A DNA stretch of 64,000 nt from Ramlibacter henchirensis (GCF_004682015.1 NZ_SMLM01000001.1:1984001-2048000); one strand, 5' to 3'. Positions 17,088-27,012 are shown, counted from the first letter of the stretch. Notes: generated by a model not told the origin, from the letters alone. Program-made: numbers and translations.

Positions 17088-18054
17088 TCAGCCTTTGTCG
17101 GTGCCGGACCACTGCATGTCGAGCCATTCGCCATTCGGCGGTGTCAGACGCAGGCGCACGAGACCGTAATCCGCCCCGCGGACGAACCAGAGTTCGAGGC
17201 GCGGATCCCATTCGCGCTGGGGCTCCCGCGTCACCTTGAGCGCTGCCGTGACGCCGCCCGGCAGCGAGAGGTTTTCGGGACCTTCCACGGTGAACCGCCA
17301 GTCCTGCGCCTCACGCGTGGTGGCCGTCTGCACCACGAGCGTGTCGCCGGCCGACCAGCCCTGCGGCCGGGCCGGCAGCAGCGCGGCCAGTTGCAGCAGC
17401 ACGCTCAGGCGGTCCTGGGCGCCCGGATGAAGCGGCGACGCGGCGGCCTGGCTGCTGAACACGACGCGGCCGCGTTCGCGGTCGAAGTGCGCGGCCTCTT
17501 CGCTGCGAAGCCGGTCGGAGAAGCGCAACGGCGCCAGGCCCTGCGGGTGAAGCGTGCCGATGCTGCGCTGGACGCGGGCGGGCAGGGGAGGCGCGTCCAC
17601 GCGCAGCGAAGCTTCGTACTGCGCGCCGTCGTGCCACCAGGCGAGCTCGGCGCGCCCCGTGATCAGCATGCCGCGGTGGAGGGCGGCGACGGTGTAGTGC
17701 CAGTGAGCCATGCCGGGGATGGCGACGGGGGGCAACGGGGCGTTGCGGGCAGCGGCATCCGGAGTCGCCTGCGCTTTCGTGTCACTTCGGGGCGATGCGG
17801 CCGGCGAAAGGGCGCGAGGCCTCGTGCCTCGCTCGACCCTGGGTTTCGCAGGCGGTGCGTCAGGCGACTCCTGCGCCCGCTCCTCTGGCGCTTGCATCTC
17901 CGCCATAGCCAGCACGCGCAAGCTGACCGGCCCGGCGCGCTTCCATCCACGCGAACGTCCCGGGTCCCGCCTTCAGCAACAGCCCGTGCAGCACCAGCAC
18001 CACGACAGACAGGACCAGCAGCGGCCGCGGCGGAACGCCCGGCCGCACACTCAT
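17088..18054 (-). pseudogene. DUF3108 domain-containing protein, apparently frameshifted
   Basis: The conserved DUF3108 domain is encoded by 17088-17921 (HWHYTVAALHRGMLITGRAELAWWHDGAQYEA and onward, roughly 210 residues). The expected membrane-anchoring N-terminus lies in another frame: ATG 18054 overlaps the IclR stop as ATGA and encodes a hydrophobic helix (LLVLSVVVLVLHGLLL), then runs out of register near 17921-17930 (one extra base or two missing). If the gene instead starts at TTG 17921 it would lack any export signal. I favour a single frameshift, real or artefactual. Function of the family is unknown; it is a periplasmic-type beta-rich domain. Confidence 0.65.
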
Positions 18055-18827
18055 CCGCGCCAGCCCAGGTCGCTGGACAGCTGCGCCGCCGCCTCGCGCA
18101 GCGCGCCGTGCACCGTGCCGTCCCATTCGGGATCGAACGTGCCGGTGGGACCCAGGGCGACGATGCCCAGGGCCATGTGGCCGTCGGCGTCGAACACCGG
18201 CACGCAGAAGCCCACGATGCCGGGCAGCAGCACATCGACCACCCGCGCCGCGCCGCGCGCGCGCACTTCGTCGAGCATCGCGCGAACCTGCGCCATGCTG
18301 GCGGGCACGTCGCTTCGGCCCTGCTTCTGCGCGCGCGAGAGCTCCTCCCGCAGCATGGGCAGGATCGCCTCGCGCGAGGCGTAGGCCGCGAAGCAGCGGC
18401 CGGTGGCGGAGGAGAGCAGGGGCATCACATCCCCCAAACGCAGGTTCACCGTCACGGCTGACGGCGACTCCTCCCAATGCACGATGGTCGGGCCGTGGTT
18501 GCCCCACACCGCCAGCGCCAGCGTGTGGCCGATTCGCTCCATCAGCGCCGTGACACGCACGCGCGCCAGCTTGACCGCATCCAGCCGCGAGAGGGAAGCC
18601 AGACCGAGCTTGAGCGCCGCCGGTCCGAGGTCGTAGCGCGTGGTCGCGGGGTCCTGCGCCACCAGCTGCAGGCGCTGGAAGCTCACCAGGTAGCGGTGCG
18701 CCTTGGCGGCGCTCATGCCTGCGGCCGCCGCGAGGTCGCGCAGCATCAGCGGCCCGGGCGCCTTGCCCAATGCGTCGAGCAGCGCGAACCCGACCTCCAC
18801 CGACTGGATCCCGGCGCGCTCCTTCAT
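18051..18827 (-). CDS. IclR-family transcriptional regulator
   Basis: A 258-residue regulator with the IclR winged helix-turn-helix (SVEVGFALLDAL, LMLRDLAAAAGMSAAKAHRYLVSFQRLQLV, residues about 9-60) and the C-terminal effector domain (ATGRCFAAY near 135, GFCVPVFDADGHMALGIVALG near 208-228). It is divergent from the fumarylacetoacetate-hydrolase-family gene, which it likely controls, and its stop overlaps the start of the DUF3108 frame. The effector is probably an aromatic-degradation or dicarboxylic intermediate, by family analogy only. Confidence 0.9.
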   Translation of the reverse strand: MKERAGIQSVEVGFALLDALGKAPGPLMLRDLAAAAGMSAAKAHRYLVSFQRLQLVAQDPATTRYDLGPAALKLGLASLSRLDAVKLARVRVTALMERIGHTLALAVWGNHGPTIVHWEESPSAVTVNLRLGDVMPLLSSATGRCFAAYASREAILPMLREELSRAQKQGRSDVPASMAQVRAMLDEVRARGAARVVDVLLPGIVGFCVPVFDADGHMALGIVALGPTGTFDPEWDGTVHGALREAAAQLSSDLGWRG

Positions 18828-18845
18828 GCGGGAAGGCGTCGGCTA

Positions 18846-18866
18846 GAATTTCGATTAGGTAAATTC
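18846..18866. promoter_or_regulatory. Candidate IclR operator between the divergent genes
   Basis: GAATTT and AAATTC form an inverted repeat with a 9-base spacer in an AT-rich patch (18846-18866), 19 bases before the IclR start codon and 69 bases before the hydrolase ATG. Position and dyad fit an IclR-type binding site; the assignment is inference. Confidence 0.45.
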
Positions 18867-18934
18867 ATTTCACTATGCGTAACGCCGAGTCGGGGCTCGA
18901 CTCTAGCGCAGCACGCGAAGAAAAGGCAATCCCG

Positions 18935-19945
18935 ATGAAGCTCGCGACGTACAAGGACGGTTCCCGAGACGGCCAGCTGGTGGTGGTGTCGCGCGACCTG
19001 GCGACGGCCCATTATGCGACCGGCATCGCGGGCCGGCTGCAGCAGGCGCTGGACGACTGGGGCTTCATCGCGCCGCAACTGCAGGACCTGTACGAGACGC
19101 TGAACGGCGGCAAGGCCCGCCACGCGTTCCCGTTCGAGCCGCAGCGCTGCATGGCGCCGCTGCCGCGCGCGTACCAGTGGGCGGACGGCTCCGCGTACAT
19201 CAACCACGTGGAACTGGTGCGCGCCGCGCGCAAGGCGGAAGTGCCCCAGACCTTCTACACCGACCCGCTCATGTACCAGGGCGGCAGCGACGACTTCCTG
19301 GGCCCCTGCGACGACGTGATCGTGCCCAGCGAGGAGTTCGGGATCGACTTCGAGGCCGAGATCGCGGTGGTCACCGGCGACGTGCCGATGGGCGCCACGC
19401 CGGACCAGGCGCTCGAGGGCATCCGCCTGGTGATGCTGGCCAACGACGTGAGCCTGCGCAACCTGATCCCGGCCGAACTGGCCAAGGGTTTCGGCTTCTT
19501 CCAGAGCAAGCCCGCGACGGCCTTCAGCCCGGTGGCCGTGACGCTCGACGAGCTGGGCGACACGTGGCAGGGCGGGCGCGTGCACCTCACGCTGCAATCG
19601 ACCTGGAACGGTCGCCGCGTCGGCATGTGCGAGGCCGGCCCCGAGATGACGTTCCACTTCGGCCAGCTGATCGCCCACATCTGCAAGACGCGCAACGTTC
19701 GCGCCGGGAGCATCGTGGGATCCGGCACCGTGAGCAACAAGGGCGTGGAGCAGAACGGCCGGATGGAATGGCCCAAGGGCTACAGCTGCATCGCCGAGAA
19801 GCGTGCGATCGAGACGATCCAGGACGGCAAGCCGTCGACCGAGTTCATGAAGTTCGGCGACACCATCCGCGTCGAGATGAAGGGCAGGGACGGGCAGACG
19901 ATCTTCGGGGCGATCGACCAGAAGATCGCGGGTCCGCAGGGTTGA
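18935..19945 (+). CDS. Fumarylacetoacetate hydrolase family protein
   Basis: A 336-residue FAH-superfamily enzyme, which cleaves or hydrates beta-diketone/2-oxo acids using a divalent metal. The metal site is expected in EFGIDFEAEIAVVTGDVP (acidic residues about 127-137), with the later KGFGFFQSKPATAFSPV and SGTVSNKG segments typical of two-domain fumarylacetoacetases acting late in aromatic catabolism. The start ATG 18935 follows an AAAAGG; the frame opens earlier at 18875 but homologues begin MKLATYKDGSRDGQL. An IclR regulator diverges from it. A decayed copy of its 3' end lies at 21296-21428. Confidence 0.88.
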   Translation: MKLATYKDGSRDGQLVVVSRDLATAHYATGIAGRLQQALDDWGFIAPQLQDLYETLNGGKARHAFPFEPQRCMAPLPRAYQWADGSAYINHVELVRAARKAEVPQTFYTDPLMYQGGSDDFLGPCDDVIVPSEEFGIDFEAEIAVVTGDVPMGATPDQALEGIRLVMLANDVSLRNLIPAELAKGFGFFQSKPATAFSPVAVTLDELGDTWQGGRVHLTLQSTWNGRRVGMCEAGPEMTFHFGQLIAHICKTRNVRAGSIVGSGTVSNKGVEQNGRMEWPKGYSCIAEKRAIETIQDGKPSTEFMKFGDTIRVEMKGRDGQTIFGAIDQKIAGPQG

Positions 19946-20099
19946 GGCGCAAGGGCCTTTCCGGCGTCCTTCAACTTCGTTCCACAACCCGGGCATTCAG
20001 CGCGTCTGCCTCCGCGGCAGTCGCGGCACTGTGCCCCACGTCACTTCACACTCCTCAGTCGCGCAATCACAGTCATGCGCTCTTGAAAGGAAGCATGAC

Positions 20100-21206
20100 A
20101 TGCGACGTTCTATGCTGCGTCTCCTTGCATCGTTGCCGCTGGGTGTTCTTGTGGGGGCGTGTGGAGGTTCAGGCGGAAGTGACCCCGTCGGTCCCGCCCC
20201 GGCGCCTCCTGCTCCGCCGCCTGCGCCAAATGCGACATTGCCGTCGTTCCTCTACGTCGCGAACCGCGATTCCTCGGACATATCGATCTTTCAGCTGAAT
20301 GTCGACGGGTCTCTCGATCCTGTGGGGCCGGCAGTTGCCGCTGGCCAAGAAGTAAGCTCAGTTGCAATCCACCCATCCGGCAAGTTTGCATATGCCCTGA
20401 ACTCGCGATCCAACAGCATCGGTCTGTATGAACTCGATGCGGACAGCGGCGGGCTCTCCTTTCGGCGAGAGTTCGGCACAGGTGCGCGACCGGAGCAAAT
20501 GCTGATTCACCCATCCGGACAATTTGCCTTCGTGTCCACCACCAGCATCGGAAACATCGGGCTTTACAGCATTGATGGTGCGACGGGTGATTTGGAGGAG
20601 AAGCACCGACTGCATGCTGGAGCGACGGTGACACGCATTGCCATGCATCCTTCCGGAACCTCCGTTTATTACGGATCTCCGGGAGATGGTGTCGTTCTGA
20701 GGTTCGAGTTCGATCAGGCCAACCTCCGATTGATCCTGCGCGAGAGCGCGCCTGCGGTTCCAAACCCCTTCGACATTGCGATCACGCCAACTGGCAATTT
20801 CGCGTATGTCTGTAATGTCTTCAATTTCATGACGATCTATCCGGTCGATGCTGTCACGGGAGCATTGGGAAGTGGGAGGTCCGCTCCGGTAGTTGGCGCG
20901 TTCTTCGTGGCCGTTGATCCGATGGGGCGTTTTGCCTATGCTGCGATGCCGAATCTCAACAAGGTTGAGGCATTCGTCATCGGGGACTCAGGAGAGTTGA
21001 GCAGTGCGGGAGCGGTCACGACACCATCGCCGGCTTCTTTGACTGTGGATCCCTCGGGCAAGTTCGTCTACGTGGCGAACGGGGCGGCTAATACCATTGC
21101 CGCTTACACCATCAATCAAGCCAGCGGCGCACTGGAGCCGCTCGGGATACCGGTCGCTGCCGGATCCGGTCCATCAGGTTTGATCGTAGTCAGCCTCGCC
21201 GCCTGA
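20100..21206 (+). CDS. Beta-propeller (lactonase-like) lipoprotein
   Basis: A 368-residue protein with a lipobox (VGAC, Cys21), a Pro-rich linker (about 30-46), then a seven-bladed propeller with repeated strands such as HPSGKFAYALN, HPSGQFAFVS, TPTGNFAYVC, DPMGRFAYAA and DPSGKFVYVAN. It matches the 6-phosphogluconolactonase/YVTN-type family; hydrolase activity is unproven for lipoprotein members. AGGAAG precedes the ATG at 20100. Its base composition is clearly lower in GC than its neighbours, with AT-rich codons, suggesting acquisition by transfer. It separates the hydrolase gene from a remnant of a second copy. Confidence 0.85.
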   Translation: MRRSMLRLLASLPLGVLVGACGGSGGSDPVGPAPAPPAPPPAPNATLPSFLYVANRDSSDISIFQLNVDGSLDPVGPAVAAGQEVSSVAIHPSGKFAYALNSRSNSIGLYELDADSGGLSFRREFGTGARPEQMLIHPSGQFAFVSTTSIGNIGLYSIDGATGDLEEKHRLHAGATVTRIAMHPSGTSVYYGSPGDGVVLRFEFDQANLRLILRESAPAVPNPFDIAITPTGNFAYVCNVFNFMTIYPVDAVTGALGSGRSAPVVGAFFVAVDPMGRFAYAAMPNLNKVEAFVIGDSGELSSAGAVTTPSPASLTVDPSGKFVYVANGAANTIAAYTINQASGALEPLGIPVAAGSGPSGLIVVSLAA

Positions 21207-21295
21207 CAGGCAGGTCGGTGCGCTGCAGTGTGCGGGGGAGGGCCTACTGCCGCTCACCCCGTTCCTCGAGTGGCTTTGTAGCGCCACGTGTCAGT

Positions 21296-21428
21296 AGACC
21301 ATCCAGGACGGCAAGTCCCCGACCCAGTTCATGAAGTTCGGCGACACCATCCGCATCGAGATGAAGGGCCAGGACGGCCAGACGATCCTCGTGCGATCGA
21401 CTACAAGATCGCGCCGCCGCAGGTCTGA
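21296..21428 (+). pseudogene. Remnant of a second fumarylacetoacetate hydrolase gene (3' end)
   Basis: These bases align with the last 134 bases of the hydrolase gene (19812-19945), about 85% identical by hand alignment, through to the stop codon. The translated match is TIQDGKSPTQFMKFGDTIRIEMKG... (compare TIQDGKPSTEFMKFGDTIRVEMKG). One base is missing near 21392, so the last dozen codons are out of frame. The rest of the copy is absent. It shows that the hydrolase gene was once duplicated here. Confidence 0.85.
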
Positions 21429-21436
21429 TTCGTCCA

Positions 21437-21522
21437 CGTCATCCCCGGGAAGGGGGGATCCAGGGCTCCCGGTGGTCCGCTGAAGGCGGACGCACTCGAT
21501 TACCGCCTTCGCGGGAATGACG
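21437..21522. repeat. Degenerate palindromic intergenic repeat
   Basis: The left end CGTCATCCCCGGGAAGGGGG and the right end CCGCCTTCGCGGGAATGACG are imperfect inverted copies about 85 bases apart. Ends of the form GTCATNCCCGCGAAGGCGGG are widespread as intergenic palindromes in Burkholderiales and other GC-rich proteobacteria. This one carries several mismatches. It occupies most of the gap between the hydrolase remnant and otsA; nothing else is seen in 21207-21542. Confidence 0.7.
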
Positions 21523-21542
21523 GCGATCGCGGATGACGGCTA

Positions 21543-22946
<1,404 letters not shown>

Positions 22947-22956
22947 GGTCACAGGG

Positions 22957-23025
22957 CCCCCACGCTTCTCACTTCGTGTAGTGCGCTGCCCCCCGAGGGG
23001 GCCTTCGCGACTTCGGGCGGCCGTG
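22957..23025. repeat. Short Comamonadaceae-type intergenic repeat with GCCCCC/GGGGGC hairpin
   Basis: The gap between the GH15 gene and otsA holds CCCCCACGC followed by TGCGCTGCCCCCCGAGGGGG, with a stem GCCCCC (22988-22993) and GGGGGC (22997-23002) closing a CGA loop. I recognise this string as a recurrent intergenic repeat in Comamonadaceae genomes from memory; copy number here cannot be tested. Confidence 0.55.
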
Positions 23026-23034
23026 CGTCGCTCA

Positions 23035-24831
23035 TCAAATCACCGTATCCCAGGGCGCCGACAGGCGCACCGCGGCGTTGATCAGGCCGACCATCGAATA
23101 GGTCTGCGGGAAGTTGCCCCACATCTCTCCCGTCTCGGCGTGCATGTCCTCGGACAGCAGCCCCAGAGGATTGCGGCACTTGAGCATCACCTCGAAGATC
23201 TCGCGCGCCTGCGGCTTGCGGCCGATGCGCGCGAGCGCGTCGATGCGCCAGAAGGTGCACACGTTGAACGCGGTCTCGGGCTTGCCGAAGTCATCCGCGG
23301 CCTCGTAGCGACGCATGTACGGCCCGTCGCACAGCGTCGTCTCCAGCGCGTCGACGGTCGACACGAAGCGCGGATCGCGCGGGTCGATGAAGTTCACCTC
23401 CGCCATCAGCAGCGCGCTGGCGTCGAGGTCGCGGCCGCCGAAGCTTTCGGCGAAAGCCTTGCGCTGCTCGTTCCACGCCTCGCGCAGGATGCGCTCGCGG
23501 ATCGTGTGCGCGCGCTCGGCCCAGTAGTTGGAACGGTCCTTCAGCCCCAGCGTGGAGGCCACCTTGGCGAGCCGGTCGCATGCCGCCCAGCTCATGAGCG
23601 CCGAGGAGGTGTGGATGCGCGCCCGCGTCCTCAGCTCCCACATGCCGGCATCGGGCGTGTCGTAGATGCGGAAGGCCTGCTCGCCCACCGCTTCGAGCGA
23701 GGCGAACTCGGCGCGGCCGGCGCGGCGCAGCAGGCGGTGGTCGTGGAACGCCTGGGCCGCGCCCAGCACGATGTTGCCGTACACGTCGTGCTGGAAGTGC
23801 TCGGCCGCCTGGTTGCCCACACGCACCGGGCCCATGCCGCGGTAACCGGGCAGGTGCTCGAGGATCGCTTCCGGCAGCTGCTCCTCCTGCCCCACGCCGT
23901 ACAGCGGCTGGATGTGGCCGCCGCGCGAGCGGACGATGACATTCGTCAGCCAGCGCAGGTACTCCTCCATCGTCGCCACTTCGGAGATGCTGTTCAGCGC
24001 CCGCACGACGAAGAACGCGTCGCGCAGCCAGCAGTAGCGGTAGTCCCAGTTGCGTCCGCTGTTGGCCGCCTCCGGGATGCTGGTGGTCATCGCGGCGATG
24101 ATGGCGCCGGTGTCCTCGAACAGCGACATCTTCAGCGTGATCGCCGCGCGGATCACCGCGTCCTGCCACTCCAGCGGCACCGCCAGCGCGCGCGACCAGT
24201 TGCGCCAGTAGGCCGCGGTGTCCTGCTCGAACGAGCGCGCGGTTTCCTCGATGCCGCCGGTGAGCGTCTCGTCCGGCCCCATGATGAAGTTCAGCGGACG
24301 GTCGACGACGAAGAAGGTCTCGGACAGGATGTAGTCGATCGGCGCGTCGGTGTTCACGCGCAGCGTCTGCGCCGTGCCGACGAAGCGGATGTGGGTGCTG
24401 CCGCGGGTGACGTCGGGCTTGTGCCGGCCCCAGTCGAACTTGGGCCGCAGCACCACCCGCATGCGCGGCGTGCCGCCCAGCACGCGAACCCGCCGGATCA
24501 GCGTCAGCGGCCGGAAGGTGCGGCCGCGGCTCCAGAAGCGCGGCGCGAAATCGGTGATCTCGATGCCCTGGCCCTGCCGGTCGTAGAGCCGGGTGTGCAG
24601 GATGGCCGTGTTGGGCTCGTAGTGGTGCTCGCTGCGCTCGAACTCCTCCAGCTCGAAGGCCCACAACGAAGCGTTCTCGCTCGGGTCCAGCAAGCCGTTG
24701 AACACCGGGTCGCCGTCGAAGCGCGGAAGGCAGCACCAGACGATGCTGCCGCGCTCGTCGACCAGCGCGCTGAAGCCGCAGTTGCCGATGACGCCCAGGT
24801 TCAGGTTCTGGATCGAGGTATTGGCTTTCAT
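23035..24831 (-). CDS. Glycoside hydrolase family 15 protein (trehalase/glucoamylase-like)
   Basis: A 598-residue GH15 enzyme. An N-terminal beta domain (NLNLGVIGNCGFSALVDERGSIVWCCLPRFDG) precedes the (alpha/alpha)6 barrel, which shows RNWDYRYCWLRDAFF near residue 290 and the second acidic region FNVCTFWRIDALARIG and PLGLLSEDMHAETGEMWGNFPQTYSMVGL near the C-terminus. Members act as glucoamylases or as trehalases. The ATG at 24831 overlaps the otsB stop (ATGA). Lying between otsB and otsA, it most probably hydrolyses trehalose or a related glucoside, but glucodextranase-like activity is possible. Confidence 0.9.
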   Translation of the reverse strand: MKANTSIQNLNLGVIGNCGFSALVDERGSIVWCCLPRFDGDPVFNGLLDPSENASLWAFELEEFERSEHHYEPNTAILHTRLYDRQGQGIEITDFAPRFWSRGRTFRPLTLIRRVRVLGGTPRMRVVLRPKFDWGRHKPDVTRGSTHIRFVGTAQTLRVNTDAPIDYILSETFFVVDRPLNFIMGPDETLTGGIEETARSFEQDTAAYWRNWSRALAVPLEWQDAVIRAAITLKMSLFEDTGAIIAAMTTSIPEAANSGRNWDYRYCWLRDAFFVVRALNSISEVATMEEYLRWLTNVIVRSRGGHIQPLYGVGQEEQLPEAILEHLPGYRGMGPVRVGNQAAEHFQHDVYGNIVLGAAQAFHDHRLLRRAGRAEFASLEAVGEQAFRIYDTPDAGMWELRTRARIHTSSALMSWAACDRLAKVASTLGLKDRSNYWAERAHTIRERILREAWNEQRKAFAESFGGRDLDASALLMAEVNFIDPRDPRFVSTVDALETTLCDGPYMRRYEAADDFGKPETAFNVCTFWRIDALARIGRKPQAREIFEVMLKCRNPLGLLSEDMHAETGEMWGNFPQTYSMVGLINAAVRLSAPWDTVI

Positions 24832-25574
24832 GCCGAAGCTTTCCGGGCGACCTTCATGGCCACCGCGTTCTCGAATTCGAGGTGCAGCGCGCCGGGGTTG
24901 GGCAGGCGCTGCCAGGCGACCGTGGGGCCTTCGCCGACCTTCACGCCGAGGCCGCCCAGCCGCTGCACCGCGGCGAAGCCCGCCTCGTCGGTGACGTCGT
25001 CGCCCACGAAGACCGGGATGCGCCCCGCGAACGGCCCTTCGCGCAGGAAGGCCTCGATCGCGCTGCCCTTGGTGGCGCCGCCCGGCTTGGCTTCCACGAC
25101 CATCTTGCCGCGCAGCAGCGTCAGGCCGGGGGAGCGCTCGACGGCCTCCTGCAGCGCATCGAGGCACTCCTGTTCCAGGTGCGGCGCCTGCCGGTAGTGC
25201 ACCGCGATCGACCGGTCCTTGTGTTCGACCAGCAGCTGCGGATGCCGCGCCTCGAGTGCGGCGGCGGCGCGCTCTACGGCATCGAGTGGATGCGGCGGCA
25301 TCAGATCGACGGCTCCGTCCGCCGCGCGCCGCTCGGCGCCATGCACGCCGGCCACGGGAAGGTGCAGCGGGTGCAGGAACTGGTCGATCTCGCGGATCGG
25401 GCGGCCGCTGACCACCGCCACGGCGCCCCCGAGGTACTGCTGCAGGGTGCTGAGCGTGGGCACGAGGCTGGAGGGGACCACCACCGCGCCGGGTTCCGGC
25501 GCTATGTCCACCAGCGTGCCGTCGAAGTCCAGGAACAGCGCGCAGGCCGGACTCAGGATGTCCACGAAATTCAT
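24828..25574 (-). CDS. otsB: Trehalose-6-phosphate phosphatase
   Basis: A 248-residue HAD-superfamily phosphatase that releases trehalose from trehalose-6-phosphate. The catalytic motif is DFDGT (16-20), motif II lies around VAVVSGRPIREID, and motif IV is FVGDDVTDEAGF near the C-terminus. The start at ATG 25574 is preferred over one six codons upstream because the HAD motif then sits at the usual distance. It is the first gene of the trehalose operon. Confidence 0.94.
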   Translation of the reverse strand: MNFVDILSPACALFLDFDGTLVDIAPEPGAVVVPSSLVPTLSTLQQYLGGAVAVVSGRPIREIDQFLHPLHLPVAGVHGAERRAADGAVDLMPPHPLDAVERAAAALEARHPQLLVEHKDRSIAVHYRQAPHLEQECLDALQEAVERSPGLTLLRGKMVVEAKPGGATKGSAIEAFLREGPFAGRIPVFVGDDVTDEAGFAAVQRLGGLGVKVGEGPTVAWQRLPNPGALHLEFENAVAMKVARKASA

Positions 25575-25633
25575 GGATAGCGACCGTAACACTGCGGGCT
25601 GGAGGACGGCAGCCCCGCGGGCCGTCTCAAGCG

Positions 25634-25649
25634 GTAGGAGCGCTCCTAC
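25634..25649. promoter_or_regulatory. Perfect 16-base palindrome upstream of otsB
   Basis: GTAGGAGCGCTCCTAC is a perfect palindrome in the 151-base divergent gap between otsB and the enoyl-CoA hydratase gene, about 60 bases before the otsB ATG and 77 before the hydratase ATG. It could be an operator or part of a REP-like element. I see no clear -35/-10 pair around it. Confidence 0.4.
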
Positions 25650-25725
25650 AGCCCGATGCGCTTGCGCAGAAGGTCAGGGCTTCGAGGTGGAATAAGCTTT
25701 CCGTCCCGCAAGACGACCGCACACC

Positions 25726-26532
25726 ATGATGGACTACTCGCGCTACAGCACGCTTTCGATCAGCCGCCGCGGGCCCGGCGATTCGGTGCTGGACATCGTC
25801 ATGCGCGCGGCCAACGGCAAGCTGCCGACCGCGGGCCATGAAGGCCACCGCGAACTCGCCGAGATCTGGCGCGATGTGTCGGCCGACGACAGCGTGCGCT
25901 GCGCCGTGCTGCGCGGCGAGGGCCAGGGCTTCTCGGGTGGCGGCGACCTGTCGCTGGTGCAGGACATGGCCGGCGACTTCGAGGTGCGCAGCCGCGTGTG
26001 GAAGGAAGCGCGCGACCTGGTCTACAACGTGATCAACTGCGACAAGCCGATCGTCAGCGCGCTGCACGGCCCGGCGGTCGGCGCCGGCCTCGTGGCCGGG
26101 CTGCTGGCCGACATCCCGATCGCCGCGCGCGACGCGAAGATCGTCGACGGCCACACCCGCCTGGGCGTCGCGGCCGGCGACCACGCGGCCATCGTCTGGC
26201 CGCTGCTGTGCGGCCTGGCCAAGGCCAAGTACTACCTGATGCTGTGCGAGCCGGTCAGCGGCGAGGAGGCCGAGCGCATCGGCCTCGTCGCACTGGCGGT
26301 CGAGCGCGAGCAGCTGCTGCCCAAGGCCTATGAAATCGCGGACCGGCTGGCGCAGGGCAGCCAGAGCGCGATCCGCTGGACCAAGTACTCGCTCAACAAC
26401 TGGCTGCGGCAGGCCGGCCCCAATTTCGACACCTCGCTCGCGCTGGAATTCATGGGATTCGGCGGGCCGGACGTGCGCGAAGGCATCGCTTCGCTGCGGG
26501 ACAAGCGCGCGCCGCGGTTCCCCGGCGCGTGA
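25726..26532 (+). CDS. Enoyl-CoA hydratase/isomerase family protein
   Basis: A 268-residue crotonase-fold protein. The CoA/oxyanion segments appear as [15 protein letters not shown] (about 64-78) and [23 protein letters not shown] (about 110-132). At the usual catalytic glutamate positions of classic hydratases the sequence reads [15 protein letters not shown], which fits a hydratase/isomerase subgroup of uncertain substrate. The start may be either of two adjacent ATG codons at 25726 and 25729. It is divergent from otsB. Confidence 0.87.
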   Translation: MMDYSRYSTLSISRRGPGDSVLDIVMRAANGKLPTAGHEGHRELAEIWRDVSADDSVRCAVLRGEGQGFSGGGDLSLVQDMAGDFEVRSRVWKEARDLVYNVINCDKPIVSALHGPAVGAGLVAGLLADIPIAARDAKIVDGHTRLGVAAGDHAAIVWPLLCGLAKAKYYLMLCEPVSGEEAERIGLVALAVEREQLLPKAYEIADRLAQGSQSAIRWTKYSLNNWLRQAGPNFDTSLALEFMGFGGPDVREGIASLRDKRAPRFPGA

Positions 26533-26612
26533 TGTCACGGTCGAGCTCGACCAGCGGACCTGGCGTACTTTCTTGTTTGCTGTCGCGCCACACGCGCGTC
26601 GCGAAACCCATA

Positions 26613-26969
26613 ATGGCCGCCATGCAGCGCCTGCGCCAAGCCCGCTTCCTCGCCCGCCTCGTGCTGGCGTGGTTCGCGCTGGCGATCGGTGTGGCTGTCG
26701 CGTCTCCGGTGGTGCAGCCCAAGTCCACCGAGCTGGTGTGCAGCGGCGGCACCATGAAGCTGATGGTGCATGGCGAAGCGGACGAGCCGGCCACGTCGCA
26801 CGCGCCGGACTGCCCGCTGTGCGCCACGACGGCCGCGCCGCCTCCCGTGAGCATCGCGCTCGAGAAGCCCTCGCCGCTGGCGCATGCCGTCGAGCCGGTC
26901 GCCGCCGCGCGCCTGGCCGCGCGCATCGGCGCACCCCTGCCCGCTCGCGGGCCGCCTTCGCTCTCCTGA
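26613..26969 (+). CDS. Small exported Cys/Met protein of the copper cluster (DUF2946-like)
   Basis: A protein of about 118 residues (ATG 26613; an ATG at 26622 is equally possible) with an N-terminal signal anchor (FLARLVLAWFALAIGVAVAS), then VCSGGTMKLMVHG and a CPLC motif near residue 73. This pattern of a short exported protein with one Cys and a CxxC, upstream of a TonB receptor, resembles DUF2946 proteins, which accompany copper or metal uptake genes. Metal binding by Cys, Met and His is inference. It precedes the receptor gene by 74 bases that contain a hairpin. Confidence 0.65.
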   Translation: MAAMQRLRQARFLARLVLAWFALAIGVAVASPVVQPKSTELVCSGGTMKLMVHGEADEPATSHAPDCPLCATTAAPPPVSIALEKPSPLAHAVEPVAAARLAARIGAPLPARGPPSLS

Positions 26970-26992
26970 TCCGCTGAAAGCGTTCCACGCGC

Positions 26993-27012
26993 CGCCCGCA
27001 AGAAGGCGGGCG
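26993..27012 (+). promoter_or_regulatory. Hairpin ahead of the TonB receptor ribosome-binding site
   Basis: CGCCCGC (26993-26999) and GCGGGCG (27006-27012) form a perfect 7-bp stem with a 6-base loop, 31 bases before the receptor GTG start; the ribosome-binding site GAGGAG lies between. No U-run follows. It may stabilise or attenuate the mRNA between the two genes. Confidence 0.45.

Noticed and set aside
20031..21428. Insertion sequence carrying the beta-propeller gene
   Set aside because: No transposase, terminal inverted repeats or target duplication are visible around it.
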